Shown piece after piece: positions 44,366 to 53,098 of a DNA stretch of 64,000 bases. The notes beneath the pieces were generated by a model. It was not told where the DNA came from, searched no databases, and saw nothing but the letters and a program-made list of their open reading frames with translations. The stretch is from positions 744,001 through 808,000 of the forward strand of contig NZ_SPQT01000001.1 in assembly GCF_004571025.1 (NCBI RefSeq), read 5' to 3'. Position 1 is the first letter of the stretch. Each line of letters starts with the position of its first letter. The translations under genes and the position numbers were made by a program. The stretch comes from Bradyrhizobium niftali (GTDB lineage: Bacteria > Pseudomonadota > Alphaproteobacteria > Rhizobiales > Xanthobacteraceae).

Positions 44366-46165
44366 ATGTCGAGGTGGATCACGATGCGGATGCCCAGGGA
44401 ACTTGATTGCGGGATCAAGCGGCTATGCGCCACCATCGGGCTCGCTGCGTTGATCGGGCTGATATCCCCGCACGCGCATGCGGCAGGAGGATTGTCGATC
44501 AGCAATCCGGACGGGGCGGCGGTGCGCGCGCTCGTGATCGGGATCGATGACTATCAGCACGTGCGGAAATTGAAGGGCGCGGTCGCCGACGCCACTGACA
44601 TCGTGACCAGCTTGAAGAGCATGGGGGTTGGCGACGTCGTCGTACTGACTAACACACAGGCCGACAGGGCAAGCGTCTTGCGCGAGATCAGTTCACTGGT
44701 GGAGCGGACCAAGAACAACGACCTCATCTTTCTGTCGATCGCAGGTCATGGAACCCAGGAGCCGGAGCGCGTCAAGGGCTCGGAGCCGGACGGGATGGAA
44801 AACGTGTTCCTGCTGCCAGGCTTTGAAACCACGCCAACCGGGTCCGTTGAGCGTGTTCTGGGCAGTGAGTTCAACCATTTCATCCGGCAGTTCGAGCTTC
44901 GCGGAGCGAAGGTGATCTTCGTGGCTGATACCTGCCACGGCGGCGGTATGGTGCGCGATATCGATCCGCGTGCCGCTGAGATGAGCTTCCGGCAGGTCCC
45001 GCGTTACACGTTGCTGGTTGACGAACTGAAGCCGGTGTCGGACAGCAACGATCCGAAGTCGGAACTCGATCTTGACCACACGGCGTTCCTGGCTGCGGTG
45101 GACCGCTACACCAAGGCGCCGGAAGTCCGCATCCCTGGCATCGATGGCCTGCGCGGGGCTCTCAGCTATGCGGTCGCGCGGGCGGTGGAGGGGAGCGCGG
45201 ACGTCAATCACGATGGGAAGGTGACGCTCAAGGAGCTCTTCAGCAATGTTCGACAGGTGGTCTATCAGCTCTCGGACCAGCGCCAGAACATCGTGACCAT
45301 ATCATCGCCGCCCCTGACGCCTGATACCGACATCGCCTTCGAATTGACGCGCGGTGTCGTGCTGATTCAGGGGCCGGCCGCGAGAGCGGCCTCCGGCCCG
45401 GCCGGATCCGGGGCGCCCGTCGAGGGACAAGCGCCCGCGCCGCCGGCTGTCACGGCCAAGGCACCAAACATTCCCACCCTTGCCGCGGCGGCGACCAAGG
45501 AACTTCCGACCGGCGACGCGCCGGCCCCGCTCCGTCTCGCTGCGCCAATCCGGCTGGCGGCGCTCGACGGCAAGACGAACTATTTTGCGAGCGTGGTGCC
45601 AAAGGATGTTCCCGTGCAGGCTGTTCAGCCGACGGACAATCCCGACCTGATCTGGGATCCCGTGTCGCACGACGTGATCGCGTGGGGCGACGTAGTCGCC
45701 TACGGGATCGACGTTGCCAGCCTGCCGACGGTCGTTGACCGGACAGCGGCAATTCGTGAACTGAAGCGCATTGCGACCCGGTCGCCGCAGATCATGCGCA
45801 TCTGGCCGGACGATCGCCAACAGCGTGCTGGCCAGACTGTCGAAGTTGATCTGTCTGATGTGGGGTCAAGAGCGGTGTTGCTGTTCAATGTGTCTGGCGA
45901 TGGCACCATCCAATTGTTGTATCCGGTGGGTTCCGATGCGGCACTGGCCCGATCGGCGAGTTTGCGCCTACCGCTCAGGGTCGGCGAGCCGTTCGGTGCG
46001 GAACAGATCGTTGCAGTGACCTCGCAGCAGCGCATGGTCGATCTTGAGACAGTCCTGATGCAGCTCAACCGGCGCCGCGCTTCGGGGCAGGTGATCAAGA
46101 GCCTCGAGCGGTACTTGCCTGCGGACGCGCGGATCGCCTCGATCGGCTTCTTCAGTGCTCCCTGA
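44366..46165 (+). CDS. exported caspase-like (C14) protease with DUF4384-like tail
   Basis: This is 599 residues (an in-frame start at 44384 has a better-spaced GAGGTGG). The signal peptide is CATIGLAALIGLISPHAHA. The caspase p20 fold follows (about 50-330): RALVIGIDDYQHVRKLKGAV, H128 in SIAGHGTQ and C190 in VADTCHGGG, so the catalytic dyad is intact. A calcium-binding-like DVNHDGKVTLKE lies between. After an Ala/Pro-rich linker, the tail (about 500-595: AVLLFNVSGDGTIQLLYPVG, FGAEQIVAVTSQQ) resembles DUF4384. Such proteases cleave after basic residues in relatives; substrates are unknown. It lies 19 bases upstream of a stand-alone DUF4384 gene. Confidence 0.88.
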   Translation: MSRWITMRMPRELDCGIKRLCATIGLAALIGLISPHAHAAGGLSISNPDGAAVRALVIGIDDYQHVRKLKGAVADATDIVTSLKSMGVGDVVVLTNTQADRASVLREISSLVERTKNNDLIFLSIAGHGTQEPERVKGSEPDGMENVFLLPGFETTPTGSVERVLGSEFNHFIRQFELRGAKVIFVADTCHGGGMVRDIDPRAAEMSFRQVPRYTLLVDELKPVSDSNDPKSELDLDHTAFLAAVDRYTKAPEVRIPGIDGLRGALSYAVARAVEGSADVNHDGKVTLKELFSNVRQVVYQLSDQRQNIVTISSPPLTPDTDIAFELTRGVVLIQGPAARAASGPAGSGAPVEGQAPAPPAVTAKAPNIPTLAAAATKELPTGDAPAPLRLAAPIRLAALDGKTNYFASVVPKDVPVQAVQPTDNPDLIWDPVSHDVIAWGDVVAYGIDVASLPTVVDRTAAIRELKRIATRSPQIMRIWPDDRQQRAGQTVEVDLSDVGSRAVLLFNVSGDGTIQLLYPVGSDAALARSASLRLPLRVGEPFGAEQIVAVTSQQRMVDLETVLMQLNRRRASGQVIKSLERYLPADARIASIGFFSAP

Positions 46166-46184
46166 CTCTTAGGGAGAGCCGGCC

Positions 46185-46832
46185 ATGCCGTCATCGCAGC
46201 CGATCCGCCGGGAGCGACCATGGCTCGCATTCCTGCTGCTGCTGGCGGGTAGCGGAGCTTCGTCCGCAGCACCGTTGCCGTCGGCATCGCTGAATGTCGG
46301 CACGACGTATGCACCCTGGCTTTGGCCCGTACAAGCGGCGCGCAGGCAGGCCAATACCGCGAGTGTGTCCCTTCAGATCCTGCCGGGTCAGACCGTCAAC
46401 CTCGGCGGCAAGGTCACGTTCGGCGTCACCGCGAGGAAGCCGGGATATCTCATTCTCGTCGACGTCGACGCGGAAGGGCGGATGTCCCAGATCTTTCCGA
46501 CTCCCGAGCTATTGGCGCAGTCGGACGGACGCGACATCAATCTCGTCAAGCCCGGCGTCGAATTTGTCGTTCCAACCCCGGCGGCTCGGCAGCGTGGTTT
46601 TGAATATGTCGTCTCACCGCCGACTGGGTCAGCAGTGATGATCGCCATCCTGAGCGAGCGGCGGGTGCAGTTGCTCGATTTGCCGGACTTGCCGCGCAAG
46701 CTACAAGATCAGGCCGAGGCGTTGAGCTATCTAACGGCCTGGACCAGTGAGCTGCGCGTGCCGGACAACGGCAGCGGAAAGCTGGTGACGAATAATTGGT
46801 CGTTCGACGTCAAATCCTATTCCATCAAGTGA
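46185..46832 (+). CDS. exported DUF4384-domain protein
   Basis: This is 215 residues. After a signal peptide (LAFLLLLAGSGASSAAPL) comes the DUF4384 beta-sandwich: LPGQTVNLGGKVTFGVTA, KPGYLILVDVDAEGRMSQI-FP and GVEFVVPTPAARQRGFEYVV. The domain is frequent next to caspases, kinases and other envelope-signalling genes; the molecular role is not known. It ends 27 bases before a convergent hydrolase gene. Confidence 0.85.
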   Translation: MPSSQPIRRERPWLAFLLLLAGSGASSAAPLPSASLNVGTTYAPWLWPVQAARRQANTASVSLQILPGQTVNLGGKVTFGVTARKPGYLILVDVDAEGRMSQIFPTPELLAQSDGRDINLVKPGVEFVVPTPAARQRGFEYVVSPPTGSAVMIAILSERRVQLLDLPDLPRKLQDQAEALSYLTAWTSELRVPDNGSGKLVTNNWSFDVKSYSIK

Positions 46833-46859
46833 GCCCGGCAAGGCCAAGGCCTGTGAAGG

Positions 46860-47852
46860 CTAAAGCTTGCTCAGCCGACTGAAGAAGCCGCCCCGGGCGA
46901 TCATGTAATGAATGTCCTTTGGAAAGGGAAAAGCGCTGCGAACGTTGGAAATCGCGCCCTGAAGGAATTCCCCGTGCTGTGGCGCCGGCTTGTGGCGCAG
47001 ACTTGGCTGGTCAGCGACCTGCGGTATCATGAAGCGATCCACGTAAGCCGGGTCCAGGTCGTTGACCCTGACCATCTGGCCAAATGCCGGGAACAGGTCG
47101 TAATGACCGACCCTTACGCTAAGGTTCTTGAGAGCAGGGCGTTGTGGCTGTGCTTGATTGCCATCGGCCGTCGCCAGCCCGCGCCCGATCAGGTCCAGCT
47201 TCACCGATTGCGGGAGAGTTGATGGACCATACACGATCTCGAGCGCGCGGCCGCTCTGTCCAGACAGCCACTGGTACCAGAAGGTCGCATCGTCGGGCCG
47301 CGCATTGGCACCGTAGAGGCAGTCAAATCCCCAACAAGCCGTCAGCTTGCCCTGATACTTTCCAAGGCTCCCGACGAGATTGCGCATGCCGTTACCACCG
47401 CCGGAGTGGCATGCGATGATGAGCTTGCCGATCTGGAGCTGAGGAATGGACGTCGAGGAGAGACCCAGGAACCTGGCAAGAGCTCCAAGAATCTCTTCGA
47501 GATAGCGTTCGCCCCAGTTCGCGGTTGCCAGGTCAGACACGCTGTAGTTTCCGGCAAAGGTGTCGCCAACGGCATATTCGTAGCCCAGGAACGGCGCGAT
47601 AAGCACCACGTCCTTGCCGGAATCCCGGACTTGTTCGCGCAGTCGCGCTGGATCGTTGCGGAACAGGAACTCATGGTTTTTGACGTAGAAGCCGTGAAGC
47701 CAGATCACGACATCGAACTTGGTGGCGGCTGTTGGGTGCTTTGGCGGAAGATAAACCGCCGTCGGCTTCATGCCGGGCGCCTGCCGCTTCGTGAAGAGCG
47801 TCACCCCTGGAAAGGCGCTGGCGTCCCTCTGCTCGAGCTCACACGCCACCAC
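46860..47852 (-). CDS. alpha/beta-hydrolase-like protein, possible lipase or esterase
   Basis: This is 330 residues from a GTG at 47852. The oxyanion-hole loop WLHGFY lies near 51-56 and the nucleophile elbow ACHSGGGNG puts Ser150 in a CHSGGG context. A candidate acid and His could be in RVGHYDLFPAF or KPAPQHGEFLQG. No signal peptide is visible from this start. Upstream, another frame reads SVDDLVSDLAEAERPAWW right up to the start and then would need a shift into CELEQRDASAFPG, so the true N-terminus may be lost to a frameshift. The gene stands beside secretion and envelope genes and could encode an effector; that is inference. Confidence 0.7.
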   Translation of the reverse strand: MVACELEQRDASAFPGVTLFTKRQAPGMKPTAVYLPPKHPTAATKFDVVIWLHGFYVKNHEFLFRNDPARLREQVRDSGKDVVLIAPFLGYEYAVGDTFAGNYSVSDLATANWGERYLEEILGALARFLGLSSTSIPQLQIGKLIIACHSGGGNGMRNLVGSLGKYQGKLTACWGFDCLYGANARPDDATFWYQWLSGQSGRALEIVYGPSTLPQSVKLDLIGRGLATADGNQAQPQRPALKNLSVRVGHYDLFPAFGQMVRVNDLDPAYVDRFMIPQVADQPSLRHKPAPQHGEFLQGAISNVRSAFPFPKDIHYMIARGGFFSRLSKL

Positions 47853-47988
47853 GCAGGTCGCTCCGCTTCGGCCAAGTCAGACACAAGGTCGTCGACCGAG
47901 CCGAGGCTAGGGTCGGCGGCTCGGCGCACTCGAGATAATCCGGCGTCCCGATAGCTTCCTGACGCCGCCGGCGTAGCATCTCGCCGCG

Positions 47989-49872
47989 CTAGTTGCAGAC
48001 CTCGGCATTGGGATTGGCGTAGGGGCCACCTCCGCCGCGATATTCGAGATGGCAGCCGCGCTTGACGGGGCGGCACAAGAGGTCATTGCAGTAGATCTGT
48101 CCGCCGGCGCCTGATGCGCTGCGCTTGGCACCATCCGCCTGCGGCTTCGGGCTCGCCTGTCGCGGCGGAACGTCCGCTGTCGGCTGCCGACTCTGGCGGG
48201 CCGAACGATCCGCGCGCGACGGACGGTCATCCGTATTGCTCTTGGCAACCGGCTTCTTCCCGCGCTGCTTCTCGCATTCATTGTCGTCGTTGAGGAACGA
48301 GCCCTCGGCACAGGTGATTTTGCTGCACTGGTCGCCGTCGGGCCTGTAGCCGCGATCGCAGATCAGCGGGCAGACCCGCGATGGCCTAAGCTTGATCGCG
48401 TCAAGAGCATCCAGGCTTGCAAGCTTGACGTCCAGTCTGGTGCCTGCGTGCCGGTTGAAGAGAGCCAACGAGCGCTGTGAGGCCGCATTCCATTGGCCAT
48501 CGACGGGGCCGGCGAAGCAGCCGACGCGGCTCAATTCGCCTTGTACGGACTTGGCGATATCGGCTCTTGCGATATCGGTCTGGCGCGGCTCGTCGCTCAG
48601 TGCCGCAAGCTTGGGCGTCTTGCTGTCCTCACCGGGCGCAGCGGCCGTGGGGTTATCCGCGACGGTACTCTCAGCGGCCGGTTTATTCCCGGAGAGTGCA
48701 GCGACGATTGTAGATTCGGATGCAGTCCGTTTCCGTTCCGCCTCGGTGGCCTGCTCCTGCGCCGCTTGCTTCGTCCTCTCGGCGGCAATCCGGGCCTCTT
48801 CCGCGGCCTTCAGATCCGCGGCCGCCTTCTCCTGTTCGGCACGCTGGGCGCCCTGGGACATCAGGCGAGCTTGTTGCTGCTCGGCCTGCTGCGCTTTCGC
48901 CGTCGCCGCGACGCGTGCGTCCTCGGCCTCGAGCTGATTAAGCTGCAGCTTGGCCAGATTTGAGTAGTATCCGTCGGGATGCTGGGTCAGGAACGCGTTC
49001 AGAGCGGGCTTGTTGCGGAGCTGCAAGGCCAATTCGTAATCGCGACGAATTTCCGACTGGGGGTTGGCTGCTTGTATCGGCTCCTCGGCCTTGGCAGCCG
49101 GAACAAGTGCAACGTCTTCGCCGCCCAGCGAGCCGTAGACATAGGGCTCCTGTCGGTTGCCTGTGGCTTGCAAGACATCGTCGCGGACGAAGCCGAAAGC
49201 CCTGCGCAAGTCGAGCCCCGGCTTTGCAATATACTTCACGAGAGCCGTCGCGTACGGACTATTCTTGCTGTTGCCATCGAGTGCGGTTAGTCCGGCTTTC
49301 GCGGCAAACGCGATCAGTGTGTTGGAGACGGCAGGTTCGACCCTGGCCAGCCCGCGGCTGATTGATCGCGAGGCAACTGTGCGCTTCATTGAGTCGGCAA
49401 ACGGATTGTTGCGGCACGCGTCGACGATCACAACGCGCAGCTGCCTCGCAGGCTCGATCGCCAGCAGGACACGGTCGAGCGAGAATGCTTCGTCATAGAT
49501 ATCCGTGTCACGCTCGAGTCTGGCGTCTGTCGGGATCAGGTAGTTCGTTCCGTCGATCTCGATACCGTGGCCAGCATAGTACACCAAGGCAATGTCGGCA
49601 TTGCGGGCCTGATCGGCGAATTCTCTCAGGGCCCGCCGCATGTCGGTCGCGGCAAGGTTGAGCCTTGAGTCAACCACGTCGAAACCAGCGCCCTTCAAGG
49701 TCGCGGCGATGGCCGCGGCGTCATTGGCCGGGTTTGGAAGCAGTGGGGCGTTTTGATAGCTGGAATTGCCGACCACCAAAGCCACGCGCTTTGTCGCCCA
49801 GGCTGGCTGAGAGGCCAGGAACAGCGAAGCGGCGAGAAGAAGACCAACTCGGAGGTGCCTGTACAATCTCAT
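47989..49872 (-). CDS. exported caspase-family protein with long repeat-like tail
   Basis: The ATG at 49872 is chosen over a GTG at 49881, giving 627 residues. A signal peptide (VGLLLAASLFLASQPAWA) leads to a C14 domain with KRVALVVGNSSYQNAP, catalytic His in VYYAGHGIEIDG (about 102) and Cys in VIVDACRNNPF (about 153), then FAAKAGLTALDG. After about residue 300 is a charged Ala/Glu/Gln coiled coil, then a peptidoglycan-binding-like piece (GPVDGQWNAASQRSLALF) and a Cys-rich basic end (CPLICDRGYRPDGDQC). This layout is common in bradyrhizobia. It is probably an envelope protease or scaffold. Confidence 0.88.
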   Translation of the reverse strand: MRLYRHLRVGLLLAASLFLASQPAWATKRVALVVGNSSYQNAPLLPNPANDAAAIAATLKGAGFDVVDSRLNLAATDMRRALREFADQARNADIALVYYAGHGIEIDGTNYLIPTDARLERDTDIYDEAFSLDRVLLAIEPARQLRVVIVDACRNNPFADSMKRTVASRSISRGLARVEPAVSNTLIAFAAKAGLTALDGNSKNSPYATALVKYIAKPGLDLRRAFGFVRDDVLQATGNRQEPYVYGSLGGEDVALVPAAKAEEPIQAANPQSEIRRDYELALQLRNKPALNAFLTQHPDGYYSNLAKLQLNQLEAEDARVAATAKAQQAEQQQARLMSQGAQRAEQEKAAADLKAAEEARIAAERTKQAAQEQATEAERKRTASESTIVAALSGNKPAAESTVADNPTAAAPGEDSKTPKLAALSDEPRQTDIARADIAKSVQGELSRVGCFAGPVDGQWNAASQRSLALFNRHAGTRLDVKLASLDALDAIKLRPSRVCPLICDRGYRPDGDQCSKITCAEGSFLNDDNECEKQRGKKPVAKSNTDDRPSRADRSARQSRQPTADVPPRQASPKPQADGAKRSASGAGGQIYCNDLLCRPVKRGCHLEYRGGGGPYANPNAEVCN

Positions 49873-50196
49873 GGCGAACACCCAACCTATGCCCGTAGAA
49901 TGGTAACGTCGCGAGGACGGCCGCGTAAGAAAAATTCCTGAATTCGTACGCTACTGGCGGCTGCCTATCTGCATACGGTACCGATCTCGAGCCCGATCCA
50001 TTCCTATGTGTTGTTTTGAAATGCGGAGGCGTTCAAAAGGTGCGGAGGATTATTGCGGCCGGGCGTTGTGCGCCGATTCATGTGGATGATGGGCGCCCGC
50101 CAATATTGTGCTATCGTGCGACCTCTGTATAAGATGTTGATGTAAAACAGTTATTGTATTCTTGCTGGCCTGCTCGCGGCAGCGCACCAGAACGCT
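49873..50196. other. intergenic, probable promoter of caspase gene
   Basis: About 320 bp hold no supported gene. It becomes AT-rich near 50105-50165, unlike its surroundings, but no clear promoter or repeat could be assigned. Confidence 0.4.
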
Positions 50197-50740
50197 CTAG
50201 CGTGGTTCAAACGAAAGTTCCGCTGACGGCGATCGAGGGGACGTGAAGTCCAAGGACGGGCTCGCGGATCGACGGTCTCGGTCGCAGCTTGCATTCAGGT
50301 CAACAGCGCGGAGCAAGGCCGTCAGTTCGGCTTCGGGCAGTGATGGACTTTGCGAAGAATTCGCGTCTATCGAGCCATGGCTTGGCGGCCACGAAGCCGT
50401 AGAAGTTCTCCAGGAGCTGATCCTCCGTGAGAGAGGACGTTCTTGTGGCCCTTGTACTCGTAATCTCCCCAAGTGATGACCGTCATTTTCACGTTCCCGC
50501 CGGAGCGCTCGATCTTCGAGCGCAGGACGATCCGATGACGAGCTTGAGCCTCATCGAGCCCGACGTCGCCTGATCCGACGCGTCGAGCAAACTGGGGGTC
50601 GATCAGCAAACAGACGCGGTAGCCGGCGGCAAATAGCCGGCCCGCCCTGTCTATACTGCCGGTGCCCGACGGTGAAACACGAGATCGGCGTCTTCTTGGA
50701 TGTCGGTGTAGCCGGCGCGGTGAATCTCCATCGGGGTCAT
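50197..50740 (-). pseudogene. frame-broken gene of unknown family
   Basis: Sensible protein sequence runs through three frames in order. It begins with MTPMEIHRAGYTDIQEDADL and LVFHRR (ATG at 50740), moves to the next frame with AGRLFAAGYRVCLLIDPQFA and NVKMTVITWGDYEYKGHKNV, then to EDQLLENFYGFVAAKPWLDR and possibly EAELTALLRAVDLNASCD. Each shift happens within a few bases and only short random peptides lie outside the frames. I do not know the family. The intact protein would have been about 175 residues. It lies divergent to the metzincin gene. Confidence 0.55.
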
Positions 50741-50848
50741 GTCCGCCAGACATTGTTCCTTCGGTAGAGTCGAAATGAACCAGTCCTCCGAATTGCGGAG
50801 GACAGCGCGCGGAGATACAATCGCAAATTCCGAACTTCGGAGAAACTA

Positions 50849-51409
50849 ATGCCTATTCCCTTGAGGATTTACATCACGCCATTTGCCGAGAGAGGGGTCG
50901 TTGAGCCCAGGCAATGGAGCAGCGACACGGCCAAGAAGGCGCTCGACGTGGTCAATACGATCTGGTCAAAGGCCAAGATCGCGTTCGTGATCAGCGATTG
51001 CCTGATGGAGAAGCCGCTCGACATGGCAAAGAGCGCACGCAGCAATGATCAGCGATTGCTGGGTGTTCTAACCTCTCGGCACGATCCGGACAATGCCATC
51101 CACATCTACCTCGTCAATTCGATTGAAAATCTGTCCGCTGGCGGAGGCTCATACCCCAATAGCGAACCCGAGCCGGCAAGCTTCGTCCAGTGGTATGGCA
51201 ATGACCACGCCAATGGACGCGCCTGGGCTCACGAGCTTGGTCATCTGATGAGCCTTGATCACGTCGAGATCGATTATTCCAATGAGAAGCAGGCGGCGCA
51301 GCGCGTCAAGAACCTCATGACGATAGGATTGAGCGCCGGCTCCGACTTGACTGGCCAGCAGATCGATGCAGCCAAGGGCTCAAAGCTGGTCAAGCGATTT
51401 GGCGGATAA
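50849..51409 (+). CDS. small metzincin-like zinc protease
   Basis: This is 186 residues starting MPIPLRIYITPFAERGVV. The zinc motif HELGHLMSLDH puts His128, Glu129, His132 and His138 in the extended HExxHxxxxxH order of metzincins, with Ser in place of the usual Gly. A Met in NLMTIGLS could be the Met-turn. The N-terminal half (WSKAKIAFVISDCLM, DNAIHIYLVNSI) matches the pre-catalytic strands of such domains. There is no signal peptide, so export would need another route such as the T6SS about 10 kb away. No immunity gene is obvious. Confidence 0.75.
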   Translation: MPIPLRIYITPFAERGVVEPRQWSSDTAKKALDVVNTIWSKAKIAFVISDCLMEKPLDMAKSARSNDQRLLGVLTSRHDPDNAIHIYLVNSIENLSAGGGSYPNSEPEPASFVQWYGNDHANGRAWAHELGHLMSLDHVEIDYSNEKQAAQRVKNLMTIGLSAGSDLTGQQIDAAKGSKLVKRFGG

Positions 51410-51830
51410 GTCGTCGGTCGATCGCAGAAGTCGTCGCGTCGTCCTGCAGATCGCGCGTCCGCGCGAAACGGTGCGAACGTCCTCTGCGCAAGGCGGTCTC
51501 CACTGAATTCAGCCAAACGATTACATTGCGGCAATCGACGTAGTCGTGTGCTCCCGGCCCGACGTCGAGGCGGCCGGACTTACGGCAAGTTCCATCGCGC
51601 CAGGCCTCGTAGGCGGAGCCCTTGGCGAGCCCCTTGTCGGAAATCGAAAAGCAATTGAATGACTGCGTTTCGCGCATGGCACCGACAGCCTTAGTCGAGC
51701 AAACGACGCCAAGTTCCTGTTCGCGAGAACCTCGTCGCTCCAGTTCAGACGTTTGGCTGCCGTTTCGACAGCGGTTGGGTAAGGGCTTCCAAGTCTAGGG
51801 AAGTTCCGCGAAGTCGTCGTGCTGTACGAG
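51390..51830 (-). pseudogene. frame-broken Cys-containing gene, unknown
   Basis: Coding-like sequence continues across frames: VELVQHDDFAELP, then SPYPTAVETAAKRLNWSDEV, then QELGVVCSTKAVGAMRETQS, FNCFSISDKGLAKGSAYEAW and HDYVDCRNVIVWLNSVE in the last frame, which ends at 51390. Four Cys could pair in an exported protein. An SD-like AGGAGGAG lies near 51850. I do not recognise the family. The tail overlaps the metzincin gene end by 20 bases, antiparallel. It may be a decayed partner of that gene. Confidence 0.45.
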
Positions 51831-52069
51831 TTCCACGCCTATCGCGACTCCTCCTAGGTCGTCGCTGCTCCGATCGCGACAATGATGTCGCGTTGCACAG
51901 CGCACACTGCTTCGGCGCCAGATCGAAATGGGAAGAAGATCACAACCTTCGTTGTGGCTGCCGATTTCATGAACTTCTCTTCTCTTGCCCGCACTAAAAA
52001 CAAGGCGGTCCTGCGCCGTCCGGCCGATCGCCGACGAGTTGCTATCTGTTTACTGCAGGTCGAAGAGAC
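51831..52069. other. gap before the OmpA-like gene
   Basis: A short minus-strand frame with FMKSAATTKVVIFFPF occurs here but has no further support. No promoter or repeat could be assigned. Confidence 0.3.
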
Positions 52070-53029
52070 ATGTTTCACAAAACTGGTCCGGGCAGGGTTG
52101 ACGTCGATCTGGATTTTTCAGGAGTGGGGGTTCTGCACGCGCGGCTGTGGAATTTCGATTTCGATGACTTTGCCGGTTACCAGTTTCGGGGCTTGAAGAA
52201 GGAGCATTCCGAATTTCTGAAGAGCAAAGTGGTCCCCCTACTCGAGGACGACGCCGGTCAGATCTGGATGACGGGCTCCGCGAGCCGGATCGGTGCGGCC
52301 GATTGGAATATGACGACGTCGGCCAACCGCGTGATTACAGTCGCGCGGTCTCTGTCCGAGATGGGCATCCACCCGGAGCAAATGCAGACGCACGCCATCG
52401 GCAATACGCAGACGGCAAATCACAGGCTGGACGAAGACAGCGATAGATCGGTGGTCCTTTGGGTGCTCCCGAAGGTCTATTTCGAACCGATCATAAAGCC
52501 GGACTTGCCGCGCCCCGTTCCGCCGAAGCCAAAAGTTAGTCGAAATTTCAAGATAGCCATGCTGCTTGAGGTCGACGGTTCGATCTCGTTCGCCGCGAGA
52601 GCGGCCATCAAGCGCATCGTGAAGGGCAGGGCTGGAGCCGGAATTGCGTTTGCCAGCGCCTTGTTCTCAATATGGGACACGGAAAACAATTTGAAGTGCA
52701 CCTACGTCTATGCGGCGGTCGGCCTGGGCTTTGGCTTAAGCCTTCCGAAGACTGGCGGTAGATCGGGTACCCTGCATGGTCCCTGGAATTCGTTTACGAC
52801 TGAAAAGCCAATCTCCTGTTCGCAGTTCGGCAAGTCGATGCGCTTTACGACTATCGGCATAGGCGGTGTGAGCAAGAACTGGATCCTGCTGGAAACGCCC
52901 AAGGGGGTGAAGGACGTCTACTTGAGCATCAGCACCGGCACGACCATAGGCGGCGGCGCGTCGACATACCCAGCCCATCTGAGCGCTTTCGTTCCGCTGG
53001 AGAGACCAAAGCCGTTTGGCGGGCCGTGA
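52070..53029 (+). CDS. OmpA-like domain joined to unknown C-terminal domain
   Basis: This is 319 residues. The N-terminal half (about 1-145) has OmpA/MotB-type features: HSEFLKSKVVPLLEDDAGQI, WMTGSASRIGAADWNM, SANRVITVARSLSEMGI and DEDSDRSVVLWVL, although no signal peptide precedes it. After a Pro-rich linker the second half contains a hydrophobic Gly/Ala segment (GAGIAFASALFSIW) and beta-rich stretches ending FVPLERPKPFGG, which I do not recognise. An OmpA-like module without signal fits a cargo or effector acting at the target cell wall, but a housekeeping role is possible. Confidence 0.7.
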   Translation: MFHKTGPGRVDVDLDFSGVGVLHARLWNFDFDDFAGYQFRGLKKEHSEFLKSKVVPLLEDDAGQIWMTGSASRIGAADWNMTTSANRVITVARSLSEMGIHPEQMQTHAIGNTQTANHRLDEDSDRSVVLWVLPKVYFEPIIKPDLPRPVPPKPKVSRNFKIAMLLEVDGSISFAARAAIKRIVKGRAGAGIAFASALFSIWDTENNLKCTYVYAAVGLGFGLSLPKTGGRSGTLHGPWNSFTTEKPISCSQFGKSMRFTTIGIGGVSKNWILLETPKGVKDVYLSISTGTTIGGGASTYPAHLSAFVPLERPKPFGGP

Positions 53030-53098
53030 GTGAACCGGCTCATCGTAACCTTTAGCCCGATATCGGCTCCGCCATGTCGCCGGACACCGTTTCAATGA

